DNA of 45,829 nt from Hypholoma sublateritium FD-334 SS-4. Its lineage: Eukaryota > Basidiomycota > Agaricomycetes > Agaricales > Strophariaceae. Below the pieces are notes generated by a model. The model saw only the letters and a list, made by a program, of their open reading frames with translations. It made no database searches and was not told the DNA's origin. A program made the position numbers and the translations under genes. The stretch covers positions 100,258-146,086 of the forward strand of contig KN817606.1 of assembly GCA_000827495.1 (NCBI GenBank). Reading direction: 5' to 3'. How positions within the stretch are numbered: the first letter of the stretch is position 1; every line of letters starts with the position of its first letter. Of the stretch, positions 22,815-31,771 are shown in pieces.

Positions 22815-24363
22815 GTAAGTGTCTAGTCGCGTCCAGTGGAAGAGAGAGAGAGGGACAGACACTGGGCGTGGTGCGGCATATGCGCGTCCACGGGTTGGCA
22901 GGGGCGGCACCGCGACAGCGCAGAAGCGCCGTATATGCCATGCGAGATGTATATAGCACGCCATGCAGTAATAATTAACACGGGAAGGTCCATGTGGCGC
23001 AGCATGCGCAAATACACGGACATTCAGCGCTCTCATGGTACCAGCGGGGTGCGCGTATGCGTGAAAGAACGCACGCAAGCGGCGGGTAGAGGCGCATGCG
23101 CACAGGCTGGAAGATCAGATGAGAACGGTGAGTGTGCGTGTGCAGCTGGAACCGGCACTGATTGCGCATGCACGGGGCAAGAGAGCGATGATAAAAGTAG
23201 CGGATTGAGCGCGCACGGGTGCGAGGGCACGCCGGACACTATAACCCGCGGCGTCAGGACCACACCCCGTCCAAGCAGCGAAAGGCGAAGAGATTTTAAG
23301 CGTGCTGGGCCTCGGTGAGGATATCAGTGGAGGAGGGAGTCAGGAGCAGCGCGCCGGCTCATTGGGTGACGGGAAAATTGTCCCGGATGCGCAGCTTGGA
23401 GGCCGTACGCCTCTGGTAATATAAGGAGAGCGACGGAGGGAGAGGTTCCAGCTGGCGCGAGAGAGAATGGGAAGGTGATGGGAGTGCAGGCGCGGCGTGC
23501 TAGGATAGAACAGCAACAGCGAAGGCTGACACGGCTTGGGAGCCACGTGGGGGACCCGCGCCGTGTGAGTGTGCAGGTGGATGCGGTTTCGATGAGGAGC
23601 AACACATGTACGCGAACTGGCTAGGAGGGGGATAGGATGGCGCCCAGCGCGGGCAGGATTTTCACCGGCGAAGAATGCGCCAGGGAGTGTGCGGTGTTCC
23701 GCCGCGGCGGTTGCAAGAGTGCAATAGCAGATGTGGATGCGGGGTAGAGCACGATTTTTTGCCGAATGCAGGGCGGATTTGAGAAACTGGGTGTGGGCGT
23801 GGAGAATGGAAGGGTGGAAGTATGGGCGGTGGATAGAAGAAGCGGGCGAGCGGGGGGTTCCGGCGGGATTGAAGCGTCGAATCTACGACGATGGCAGTGA
23901 GATACGGCGATGCAGTTCATATGCATGCGCTGGAAGCGGGTGCTCACCTTGAGCTTCGCCCACGCCTAGGCGGATGAGCGAGCACAGCAACCAAGGAAAG
24001 ATCGGCGATGGGCAGAGTGTGGTGTTGTTATTCGGTGCACTTACTTCTACACGATGGGCATCAAGGGAAGCGGAGGGTGAGACGCTCGCAGGGCGGGCAC
24101 CGCAGGCCCAGACCATCTGGGGGGGGGGGGGGGGAATCCTCCTATTAACGTGCACTCGCAGATGGCAGATGCTCGCGGCCGGGGACTTGGGGAGGGCTGC
24201 GGCGGCGATGTGCAAGAGAAAAGGATCATTTAAAGGGCTGACTGGCGATGCGTGGGCGCGAGCGTCGGTGGGAGAGTGTGGATGGGAGACTGTATTTAAC
24301 AGCGAAGCACAGGCACGGGGCGCAAGCCGACTGGACGGAGACCCGGGCCGAGCACTTATTTAG
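22815..24363 (-). repeat. GC-rich repeat unit, left-facing
   Basis: A G-rich top strand ending in a degenerate head: GGGCGCAAGCCGACTGGACG, then CCCGGGCCGAGCACTTATTTAGC, at about 24318-24363. The left edge truncates gene fragment copy 2. It contains GTACCAGCGGGGTGCGCG (about 23038), a half-site resembling the family hairpin, and a donor-like AAG|GTGAGCACC near 23946 on the minus strand. No gene is supported, although many frames are open by composition. Confidence 0.5.
24119..24134 (+). repeat. 16-nt G homopolymer
   Basis: Sixteen consecutive G residues inside a GC-rich unit. Such runs are unstable and error-prone, so the length may be an assembly estimate. An 11-nt G run occurs at about 36778-36788. 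Confidence 0.85.
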
Positions 24364-24714
24364 CGTACAACAGCACCTTGATCTCAGACGCCGAGACGGC
24401 TGAGCGGCGAGAAAGCTATTTCAAGGAGTAAGATCGATGTTAAGAGCCCAGAGTACACGATAAGAATATAAATATCAAGGGGAATCTGTCGTACATACGT
24501 AACTACGAAACGCTTCGGGATAAATTTGCGTCGATATATATTGACTCGTTTTGTTGTAATTCTCGAGAGTTTGTGTTCTCCGGATAATGTATGGTTTGAG
24601 TGACATTGACTGTACGGAAAGACATGCTGTAAATATGTCGTATGACTCCAAACTCCTTGTGTGGTTGCAACTCATAACGCTTGCATAACGGCCTGACAGA
24701 GTTGCAGCGCTCCG
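24364..24714. other. AT-rich spacer, no gene seen
   Basis: AT-rich sequence between two left-facing units. An open frame on the minus strand here has no recognised feature. Confidence 0.35.
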
Positions 24715-25727
24715 CACAACGCGCTCGCTCACTGCATGCTTTACAATGATACGATGGATATGTGCGCGCGAGGCTCGGCGTGCGCCGTACGGAGGAGCGG
24801 ACGAAATGCGCTCAACTGGGCTACCCCGCGGGGCGCGAGCAAGCGTCCAGGAGGCACGCAGGCGCACCGCGAGATATCACATCTGTCCGCTCCAGATCCA
24901 CGGCGCACGCTCGATGGAAATAAAATGGTACCAGATAATGAGGGATGTATACTCAGCGGAGGGAGGCGGGGCGTCGACTCGCGCAGCCGCGCGTGGACAG
25001 AACATCTTGATTTTTCACTAACGCGGCGCACGCCCGCGGGCATGCAAGAGCGCATGGTGCGCGGTGCCTCGCTAAGTGGGCTCAGGCGATGGCATGACGG
25101 CATGGCAAAGAAGGATGGTGGAGGCTTGCGTATGTACTTCTGCAACTGGAGCATGCACTCCCCGGCGGAGAACAAGTGCGAAAGTGGTGGTTGGTGTGCA
25201 TGGCCGACAACGATGGTCGCAGGGCGAGCATTAGCCTGGTAGAGATTGGCCTTGTACGTGATGGTGTTGTAACGTCGACCGTCACACAACGCCGCCAGTG
25301 CGACGGTTGGACAATGTCCATCTGGGAGAGTATACAAGGACGTCGCACTGCCCGGACGGACATCAGCATCCGCCTTGAACGGCGTTGTAATCTAGAAGAT
25401 CGTATACCAAACGTCGAGGATCGCACATACAAAGAGATAAACGCGCAGTGTCAGTTATCGGATGGGACGCACGGATAATAGATGGCCGCCGATCGACCCA
25501 GCCCGGTAAGTCCAATCATGGGCTTTCGATGCATCGCTGACGGGAGATCTAGAGAGAAGAGGGTGGTATCAGACCAGATTTTGGAAGCACTGGCGCAGCC
25601 TTGGTCGACATGGGCGGGTAGAAGATGCTGGAGGTGGACGTGGACTCATTGAAGGCGTGGTGGTATACCGAGCGTGGGACGAGGTGAAATCGATTGCAAT
25701 TGACAAACCTGGTCCGGCTATTTTTAG
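24715..25727 (-). repeat. GC-rich repeat unit, left-facing, exact head
   Basis: An exact head, CTATTTTTAG at 25718-25727, preceded by CCTGGTCCGG. The block at about 25310-25390 (TCTGGGAGAGTATACAAGG; GTCGCACTGCCCGGACGGAC) resembles the distal blocks of the type B units. To its right, 25728-25960 resembles 22296-22580, so the head plus flank was copied together. No gene. Confidence 0.5.
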
Positions 25728-25938
25728 CTTGCAGTTGGAGCGACTTCAACGGGAACGCTTTCCGCTATGGAAGGACATAACATGTACAGGAAGCACGCTG
25801 TATATTTTACTGAAGTTTCGCTGTTATATATTCTCTAAATAGCCGGAATTTGACTTGGAGCCGTGTTCAAGCGTTGAAATACAATTTGTCTAGTTCAAGT
25901 CCGGCTTCTTTGCCCACAAGTTTCCTAAATATCCAACA

Positions 25939-26938
25939 TCATTGTTTTTTCTTCTGCCAATGAAGAAATATATTAATTAAGTGTCGAGAAAAGAAGTTGT
26001 GTGAGTCTACTTGCCTGCACATAGATATAAGCCTTCGAGCCTGTCAAAGAGATGGACTTGAAAGTGATCTTAGACCACAGGGCGCGCGTGAAAATGAAAT
26101 GAGTGTCAGGAACATCGGTTTCTAAGCCCTTTATGACGACCGCAGAGGATTCATCTAAGGATTCAGGGAATGTGACTGTAGTGGAGATGTGCATTATATC
26201 TTCACGTTTTTGAGGGCGCCTGCCACTCTCCCACGTCGGTGTCTACATAATTTGACATTTAGTTCTTCAATTCTGCACCATTTACGTACATCTCCGACGT
26301 ACGAATATACCGACACCTTGTTGGTTTCCAGCGCGGGAGACTAGACATGCTTTCGCCAAACTTCTGACGTATTCTTGGTGATAATTTGCTGTGACATTTA
26401 CGGTGACTGTATCTTTTGCCTGGTCCCGCGAAGTGACAAGTACGAGCACACCACCCGACAGCCATCCTCGCGAAAGCACGAATAAGTTGTCAGAGGAGAG
26501 AGAGAGATCAAATGAGGTCCCGGAAAAGTCGTAGGATTTTATCCCGCGGTATCCGCCTTTGGTCCATTCACTTCCCTGAATGCAGTCACCCATGACTATG
26601 TCGGAAGGGACGTCATAGTGCCAACGATTGTCGTGAACATCCTGTAATCAGCTAGGGTAAGCTCGCTCCCGTATTAAAGAGCTGTTGATCATGCTTACGA
26701 ATTCCCTTCTGTATTCCTTAATCCAGGAGTATATTGAAGCAGACTTTATCCATTTTGCCAGCAGAGCCAACACCAATATGAACAGGAGACCGTGCAGTAC
26801 TCGTCGAAGCGTGCTTGGGCGCTTACGGACAGGCATAGAACCTGAGGCCTCCTCAACATACATAGGTGGTGCAGATTTCATATTGGACGGCTGGGAAGTT
26901 GGGGGAATGTTTGGAGAGTTAGATTCAGCAGAGGCCAT
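25939..26938 (-). CDS. 3'-truncated paralogue of the adhesin-type membrane protein
   Basis: The exons 26938-26699, 26641-26303 and 26242-26015 match the first three exons of the gene at 20412-22031. Exons 2 and 3 have identical lengths (339 and 228 nt); exon 1 is one codon shorter. All donors and acceptors are intact, including the AG|GCAAGT donor at 26014. The membrane helix (VLHGLLFILVLALLAKWI) and the SFDL, LFVLSRGWLSGG and PTWESGRR landmarks are kept. Exons 4 and 5 are missing: similarity ends near 25970. A cryptic acceptor (TTGGCAG ending at 25954) would add four codons, KKKQ, and a stop, giving about 273 residues. It lacks the distal ectodomain, so it is a decaying copy or a short variant. 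Upstream DNA to about 27217 is also duplicated. Confidence 0.7.
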
Positions 26939-27207
26939 GTTGACGGCGTGAGTAGAAAGAAGAGTGGAGCGATTTGGCTTATCATCAGTATATTATCTAT
27001 CTGCATAGTGATTGATCTTTCTACTTGTTGCGTCCATGTCGGGGCCACAATTGAAAGCCACTTGATGAACAGCCGCCCATACGAATGGCGCAATCAATCT
27101 TGCTATACCTGGTACTTGGAACATATTGAAGATGTTCTAGATACGTACGTTGGTGGACATGTGCTGATGGACGCCGGCAAGATGCAGGCAAAGGTGATCC
27201 GGTCCGG

Positions 27208-27217
27208 CTATATTTGG
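27208..27217 (-). promoter_or_regulatory. degenerate head upstream of the truncated paralogue
   Basis: CTATATTTGG preceded by GATCCGGTCCGG. It occupies the position equivalent to 22286 in the duplicated upstream region, about 270 bp from the ATG at 26938, with gene fragment copy 3 immediately to the right. Confidence 0.4.
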
Positions 27218-27266
27218 CTTGTGAGCGAGGCGATTTTCAGACCGTAGATTGACGAGAGGTGCTGAG

Positions 27267-27521
27267 ATGGCGCTATTTAACATGCAGGTCGGGCAGCACA
27301 AAGTCGAATGGGTGAGTAAAGCATAGCCGGATCATTGAATGTATCTGACTTACTAAAATCTCCAGATCATCAACGACTCTGTCAAATTCCGGAGAGCGAG
27401 CCGTGGCCCACCGCCGTCCGAAGACTCCAACTGGGCGAAAGAAGACGCGTTGCTTGACTTGCTCCAGTTCATTTGCAAGTACGGACACGAAGGCCCGTTC
27501 GAGCCGGCAGAAGATAAATAG
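27267..27521 (+). pseudogene. gene fragment, copy 3 (best preserved)
   Basis: Exon 1 from ATG (27267) reads MALFNMQVGQHKVEW. A 54-bp intron follows (27312-27365), with GTGAGT, a TACTAAAA branch-like site and CTCCAG. Exon 2 reads IINDSVKFRRASRG, then PPPSEDSNWAKEDALLDLLQ and FICKYGHEGPFEP, and ends with TAG at 27519-27521. In contrast to copy 1 there is no internal stop. Copy 1 shows coding-like sequence upstream of the equivalent ATG, so this copy is probably 5'-truncated and is called a fragment. Function unknown. It lies about 50 bp from the head at 27208 and reads away from it. Confidence 0.55.
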
Positions 27522-27599
27522 CGCAGTTTCATCGAGCAGGTTCCTTTCAGATAAAGAGTGCTGGGACGCGCGTGAATCCTCATCAACAAGGCCAGTGAT

Positions 27600-28350
27600 T
27601 TGCATAGGTGCGGTTGATCCATGATCATGAAGCGCAGCGAATGCGCGGAGACACGATTTTTACGAAATGTACAGCAGGGCGGTTGTGCGCGTGCATATAT
27701 TTATGCGAGCAGCGGACAGAGGGTGGCCTTCCCCGCTAATGTGACATCGCGTTCTGCACCCGCGAAGTCGGCGTTCGATCCGGAAGATGAAAATGAGGGA
27801 CGGCGCGCGCAATCACTCTCTTGATATCGGCATTGATCCATACGGACAGGAACCACATACATCTAGTGGCTCAGGGTGCGCAGCGTGCAGGCGACGGCGA
27901 GCGAAGGGACTGTAAACTACTCAGCGACGAGTCGGTGTTATCAGGTGCGGAACGTCATATGCGGTGCAGTTAACCAGCGACGCAGCGCTCGAAGGAAAAA
28001 CGCCGCAGGCGCGGCGCATTACAAGTTTGGCGCATTACAAGTTTAGCGCATACGCCTCGTCCGGCGCGGGTGGGCGTGGCGGATGCGGATGCGATGTGGA
28101 GCGCCGTGAGCCTGCGGTGTTCGAGCTGTGCTGCACTGTGGGTGCCGAATGGGTTAGGGTAGGGGCGAGATGATGCGACGCGGGCAGGCCGCCGCCGCAT
28201 ATTTATGCGCCGAGACGCGCGATAGAACGGGGACATACACGATGCAGCGCAGTGGACGTGATGCAGGTGGACGCAGCGGCTGGTGAAAGATCCGATTGTC
28301 TAGATAGCGATGATTTGAGCATGATCGGAGGAACGGACAGGTGCTCACCT
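27600..28350 (-). repeat. GC-rich repeat unit, left-facing, type E
   Basis: About 27935-28345 is the inverted counterpart of 9980-10530. It contains CGCCGCAGGCGCGGCGCATT and ATCCGATTGTCTAGATAGCG, reverse-complement matches of landmarks in the left arm. A donor-like CAG|GTGAGCACC lies near 28348 on the minus strand. The 27600-27930 part is not aligned with confidence. No gene is supported. Confidence 0.55.
28014..28045 (+). repeat. 16-bp tandem duplication
   Basis: Two adjacent copies of GCGCATTACAAGTTT(G/A). The left-arm counterpart near 10425-10450 has a single copy, so the duplication arose after the arms were copied. Confidence 0.8.
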
Positions 28351-28749
28351 GCACCACTGCGCGGGGATGAGCAGCGAGATGTTTATGCAGAATACAGATA
28401 TTGAGACTGTAGCGCAGTGGTGTAGTAGAGAGAAAAACTAATGAGTATTCAGCTTGTATCTAGTCCTTATATACATGTAGCTAGAGTAGCTAGACGTATC
28501 TACAATATTCTATGAAATACCATAAACGAGAGTGTGAGTCATTCATGGATATGAAACATATGTAAATATAAATGTAAGAATGTAATAGACGCGCCTCGAA
28601 GGCGCTCGTCATTGGTGGAATGTTCGACTACCTACTTGGGTAATCGAGCAATGATTCCAACAACAGAACTTGTGGTTGTCTGTAAGAGGGTGTCGGGGTA
28701 GGATCGCGCTGATCAGTGAGGAGGTGGACAGCGGCCACACGCTGTCACG
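28351..28749. other. AT-rich spacer, no gene seen
   Basis: About 400 bp of AT-rich DNA at the place where the left arm carries 6448-9980 with the orphan gene. No ORF or terminal repeats were seen. Confidence 0.4.
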
Positions 28750-28797
28750 CTCGTTGATACCCAAACTAAGCGTGAGAAATTTGCATTACTTAAAGGC

Positions 28798-28803
28798 CAC
28801 GTG
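28798..28803 (+). promoter_or_regulatory. E-box-like CACGTG upstream of copy 2
   Basis: The equivalent of 6381-6386, about 121 bp before the ATG at 28924. It is conserved within a duplicated upstream region that has otherwise diverged. Confidence 0.35.
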
Positions 28804-28923
28804 ATGCGGTTCGAAATCGCATAATTGAGCAGATTTCTGACGCTTGCAGATTTCAACCCTCCACTCAACTCGCATACGCTCCATTGAAAATTCCTGCACA
28901 AATACTTTAACTGGACTCTTGCA

Positions 28924-29361
28924 ATGACTATAGTGCTAATTGACGACAAATCTCTACCACCTCCTCCACACGTGGGACTCCGCGCGCCTGATGACATGGA
29001 AACTCGTCGACGCTTGAATAAGAAGAAGCTTGTGTACGGATTTCCGCTCCCTGAAGAATGGTTCGAATATCGTTTTCGTCACGATTTGCATATTGACACG
29101 TTCGACCCGGAGCTCAAAGAGAAAGCAAAAGATTACTACCGGGCCACACTTGTAGCTCACTTGATAGGGCTGTGCGACAGGATGGAGGATGGGGGCAAGT
29201 GTCACCCTGGTTCTGTGCAGACTTCCACCGTATCTTGCTGGTTCCTTGCCATTGGTACTCCCGGAAACATGCCGTCCTTGGAAAGCGTCAAGAAACTCAG
29301 AGAAACATTACTGCCCTATGGCGTTGTGGAGTCTCCGAGATGGTACCCCAAGATCCAGTGA
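28924..29361 (+). CDS. conserved hypothetical protein, 145 codons (copy 2)
   Basis: An intact frame from ATG (28924, context TTGCAATGAC) to TGA (29359-29361), paralogous to 5817-6251. It has one extra codon (MTIVL against MIVL) and 18 substitutions. Conserved blocks are LIDDKSLPPPP, VYGFPLP, EWFEYRF, TFDPELKE, AHLIGLCDRM, CHPGSVQTSTVSCWF and the identical C-terminal 27 residues. It has no signal peptide, membrane segment or recognised family. The upstream region is duplicated back to about 28750 and the downstream region to about 29660, so the whole locus was copied in inverted orientation. A 62-bp intron lies 9 nt after the stop. Function unknown. Confidence 0.65.
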   Translation: MTIVLIDDKSLPPPPHVGLRAPDDMETRRRLNKKKLVYGFPLPEEWFEYRFRHDLHIDTFDPELKEKAKDYYRATLVAHLIGLCDRMEDGGKCHPGSVQTSTVSCWFLAIGTPGNMPSLESVKKLRETLLPYGVVESPRWYPKIQ

Positions 29362-29370
29362 TGCGAACAG

Positions 29371-29432
29371 GTAAGCTCCCTTGCGTTTTGTCTGGTTTGG
29401 TTTGGTTTTAATTTCTGTCATGTTTTACGTAG
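29371..29432 (+). other. 62-bp intron just after the stop codon (copy 2)
   Basis: CAG|GTAAGC opens and TTTTACGTAG closes the intron. Length and junctions are identical to 5746-5807. Confidence 0.6.
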
Positions 29433-29699
29433 ATGTACGGCCACCACTGTAGTAATGATCGTCTGCTCGGATTATCTATCTTTAGCAGTTTATTCCTCTC
29501 TCCCGCTCCGCCTTCGCTGTCTTATTATCCCTGCTTACTATCGTACTATCGTTGTTTCCTCTCCGTCATCTCTTATTCTTTGCTCGCTACTGTACTGTTC
29601 TGTGTTGTGTAGCACTACTCCAATGTCATAAAGATGTACTGTTGGACGGGGTAAGGGTTTCACGCTATTTTAAATTATATGTATCAGTGTTGGTCTCTG

Positions 29700-30815
29700 T
29701 CTGTGAGTGGGCAAACCGAAAGTTAGATACGGTGGATACAGTGTCCTTCGAACAAGGCGCAGGCCGGCGCATGTGGACAGGATATTTCTCATTTTTCAGA
29801 CAATGGGGTGCATTCGCGTAGATGCAATGGGAAAGCGCCGAGGGCGATCCTAGAGCCCGTTCGGTGATGTCAGAAGGGAGAGAAGGCTGCCGCGCGAGGG
29901 GTGGAGAGAATGTGGATGCGATGTCCTTGGAGTCTGGGGTGCGTGAGCTGGCTGCGCATGAGCCCTGGCGCACGCCGCTCGCAGGCACGGGCTTCTTCGA
30001 AATGCGCCGTAGCGGGGTGTTAGCACGCGGCCGCTAGGTAGACACGCGCGCACGCATGCGCCCCGCACGCTGTGTCCCGTCCGCGCCTGCCGAGCGGGTA
30101 CGCGGGTGAATATAAGGGCGCACAAGTTGCGGTGATGCACGATGGGCGAGGGAGATGGGTACATAGAAGCGAGACAGTGGTAGAAGTCGTCCGCGCAGGG
30201 TAAGAGCGCATCGGACGCCTGTATACCTACGGAAGGAGTGAGCAGTGATGAACTGTAGTATGTGCATGAGCGAACTGGCGGGATGCAAGGCGCAGTGCTG
30301 GACAACGCGCGCAGCGCAGCGGTCTAGGGAATGGAGCGGACGCAGCGCGGAATGACGCAGGCTGGACTCGATTGGTCGCCATCCACGCATGCGCTCCGCC
30401 CTCGCGCGGTGTGCGCGGCAGGACGGACGCGAATGCGATGATAACCATGCCGAGTACGGCCTGCAGCTCCTGAGCGAGCGGATTTCGAGCGATGGTGGCA
30501 ATCGGAGCGGGGTGGGGTGGTAGGGAAGCACGGTACAACACGTGGTCGTCGTTCCAGGGCAGATCTACAAAGGCGAAGCGATTGTAGGTGCTCGTATGTA
30601 CACATGCACTCCGCTGGGGCGCACGATCGTGTGCGATGGCGGGCGCGAACGTGAGGAAATTCCCAACGGGATGTGAGGAAGGCGGTAGATGCATGCGGTG
30701 GTCTGTAGGCCATCGATGAGGCGGGGGCGGTTCGATGGATGGGCAGCGGCAGCGCGGCTTGGAGTGAAAGACAGCAGCGCTCGCAGTGAGGGCTCCGCAA
30801 GCCAGCTTATACAGG
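29700..30815 (-). repeat. GC-rich repeat unit, left-facing, type A
   Basis: Inverted partner of about 3860-5525, with CTAGGTAGACACGCGCG at its distal end (30034-30050) and GATCTACAAAGGCGAAGCG and CAGCTTATACAGGC near its proximal end. Similarity stops near 30815, where no head is found; a donor-like CAG|GTGAGT lies at about 30831 on the minus strand. It is shorter than its partner, with internal deletions. No gene. Confidence 0.6.
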
Positions 30816-31184
30816 CAGATTGGCGGGACTCACCTGAGCGAAGCGCGTTGACAGATCGTGCTTTGCGTTACGTGATAACTGATAAAATACGTAAGTCTTA
30901 CAATGTTAACGTCCATTACTTCAAATGCTTTCCTATAGGTTGGTTGGTACGTAGCCCCGCAGTACGTCGTTTGAGTACCCCATCTATCTTTATATCATAC
31001 TGATCATGAATTTCTTTTTGTTAGATCGCGCGCCCTGACTGCGCAGCGCTTCTAAGTACCTCGTTCTGTGATTTCCGTAGTACGTACAACCATACAATCT
31101 GTTGTCTAGGCTCGTCCCCAGCCGATATCTCCGAACACATATTACATAATGTGCACACGTGCTGCAAGCAGTTCGAAGAACCGG
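30816..31184. other. spacer, no gene seen
   Basis: AT-rich DNA between the type A unit and the fold-back. Nothing recognisable is visible. Confidence 0.35.
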
Positions 31185-31771
31185 CTGGGCGCCCTCGTCG
31201 CTGTTTACACGAGTCACCAAAATCCTCGTTCGCCAGGTATGCTCACTTCGCCGAAAAAACACTTAAAACACATAAAAAACACTCAAAATCGAGTATANAT
31301 NATCTTCTCAGAATNGCTNGCTGACCATAAAATAGTATACAAGTCAAACTACGACAATTTGACATTAACTTCGTCGTCATTGCCAGATTGGGTCCGTGCG
31401 CGCAGAATTGCATCTAGTTTGCACGCAACTCAGAAGTCATTTTTGAGCTTGAGATTACACTCATGGGTCTGTGTCATCACTATTGTACTTACTAGGCTGA
31501 AATCTTAGGAATTAAGAAGCGGTGGCCAACACCATGGTGAGCAGGAATTTGGTGTGCACAGACCAATTTGCANGACGANGACGAAGTCCATATGCAAAAA
31601 TTGACATTTTAACATGTATACTCTTTTATGGTCAGCGAGCAATTTCGANTNGATTATGNATACCCAATNATATGTGTTTTTTTNGTGTTTTTTGTGTTTT
31701 TTTGACGAAGTGACCATGCCTGGACAAGGGGGATTTCGTTGACTCGTGTAAACAGCGACGAGAGCGCCCAG
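31185..31771. repeat. large imperfect fold-back (inverted repeat with short loop)
   Basis: The left arm, 31185-31411, and the right arm, 31541-31771, are imperfect reverse complements over about 230 bp, separated by about 129 bp. Both start at the outer end with CTGGGCGC(C/T)CTCGTCGCTG and TTTACACGAGTCA, pass through an A-rich AAAACAC tract, then GCTGACCATAAAA and GTATACA. Nine or more N bases cluster in the arms. No ORF for a transposase was seen. A fold-back transposon, or the trace of a snap-back event, would both fit. Confidence 0.75.
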
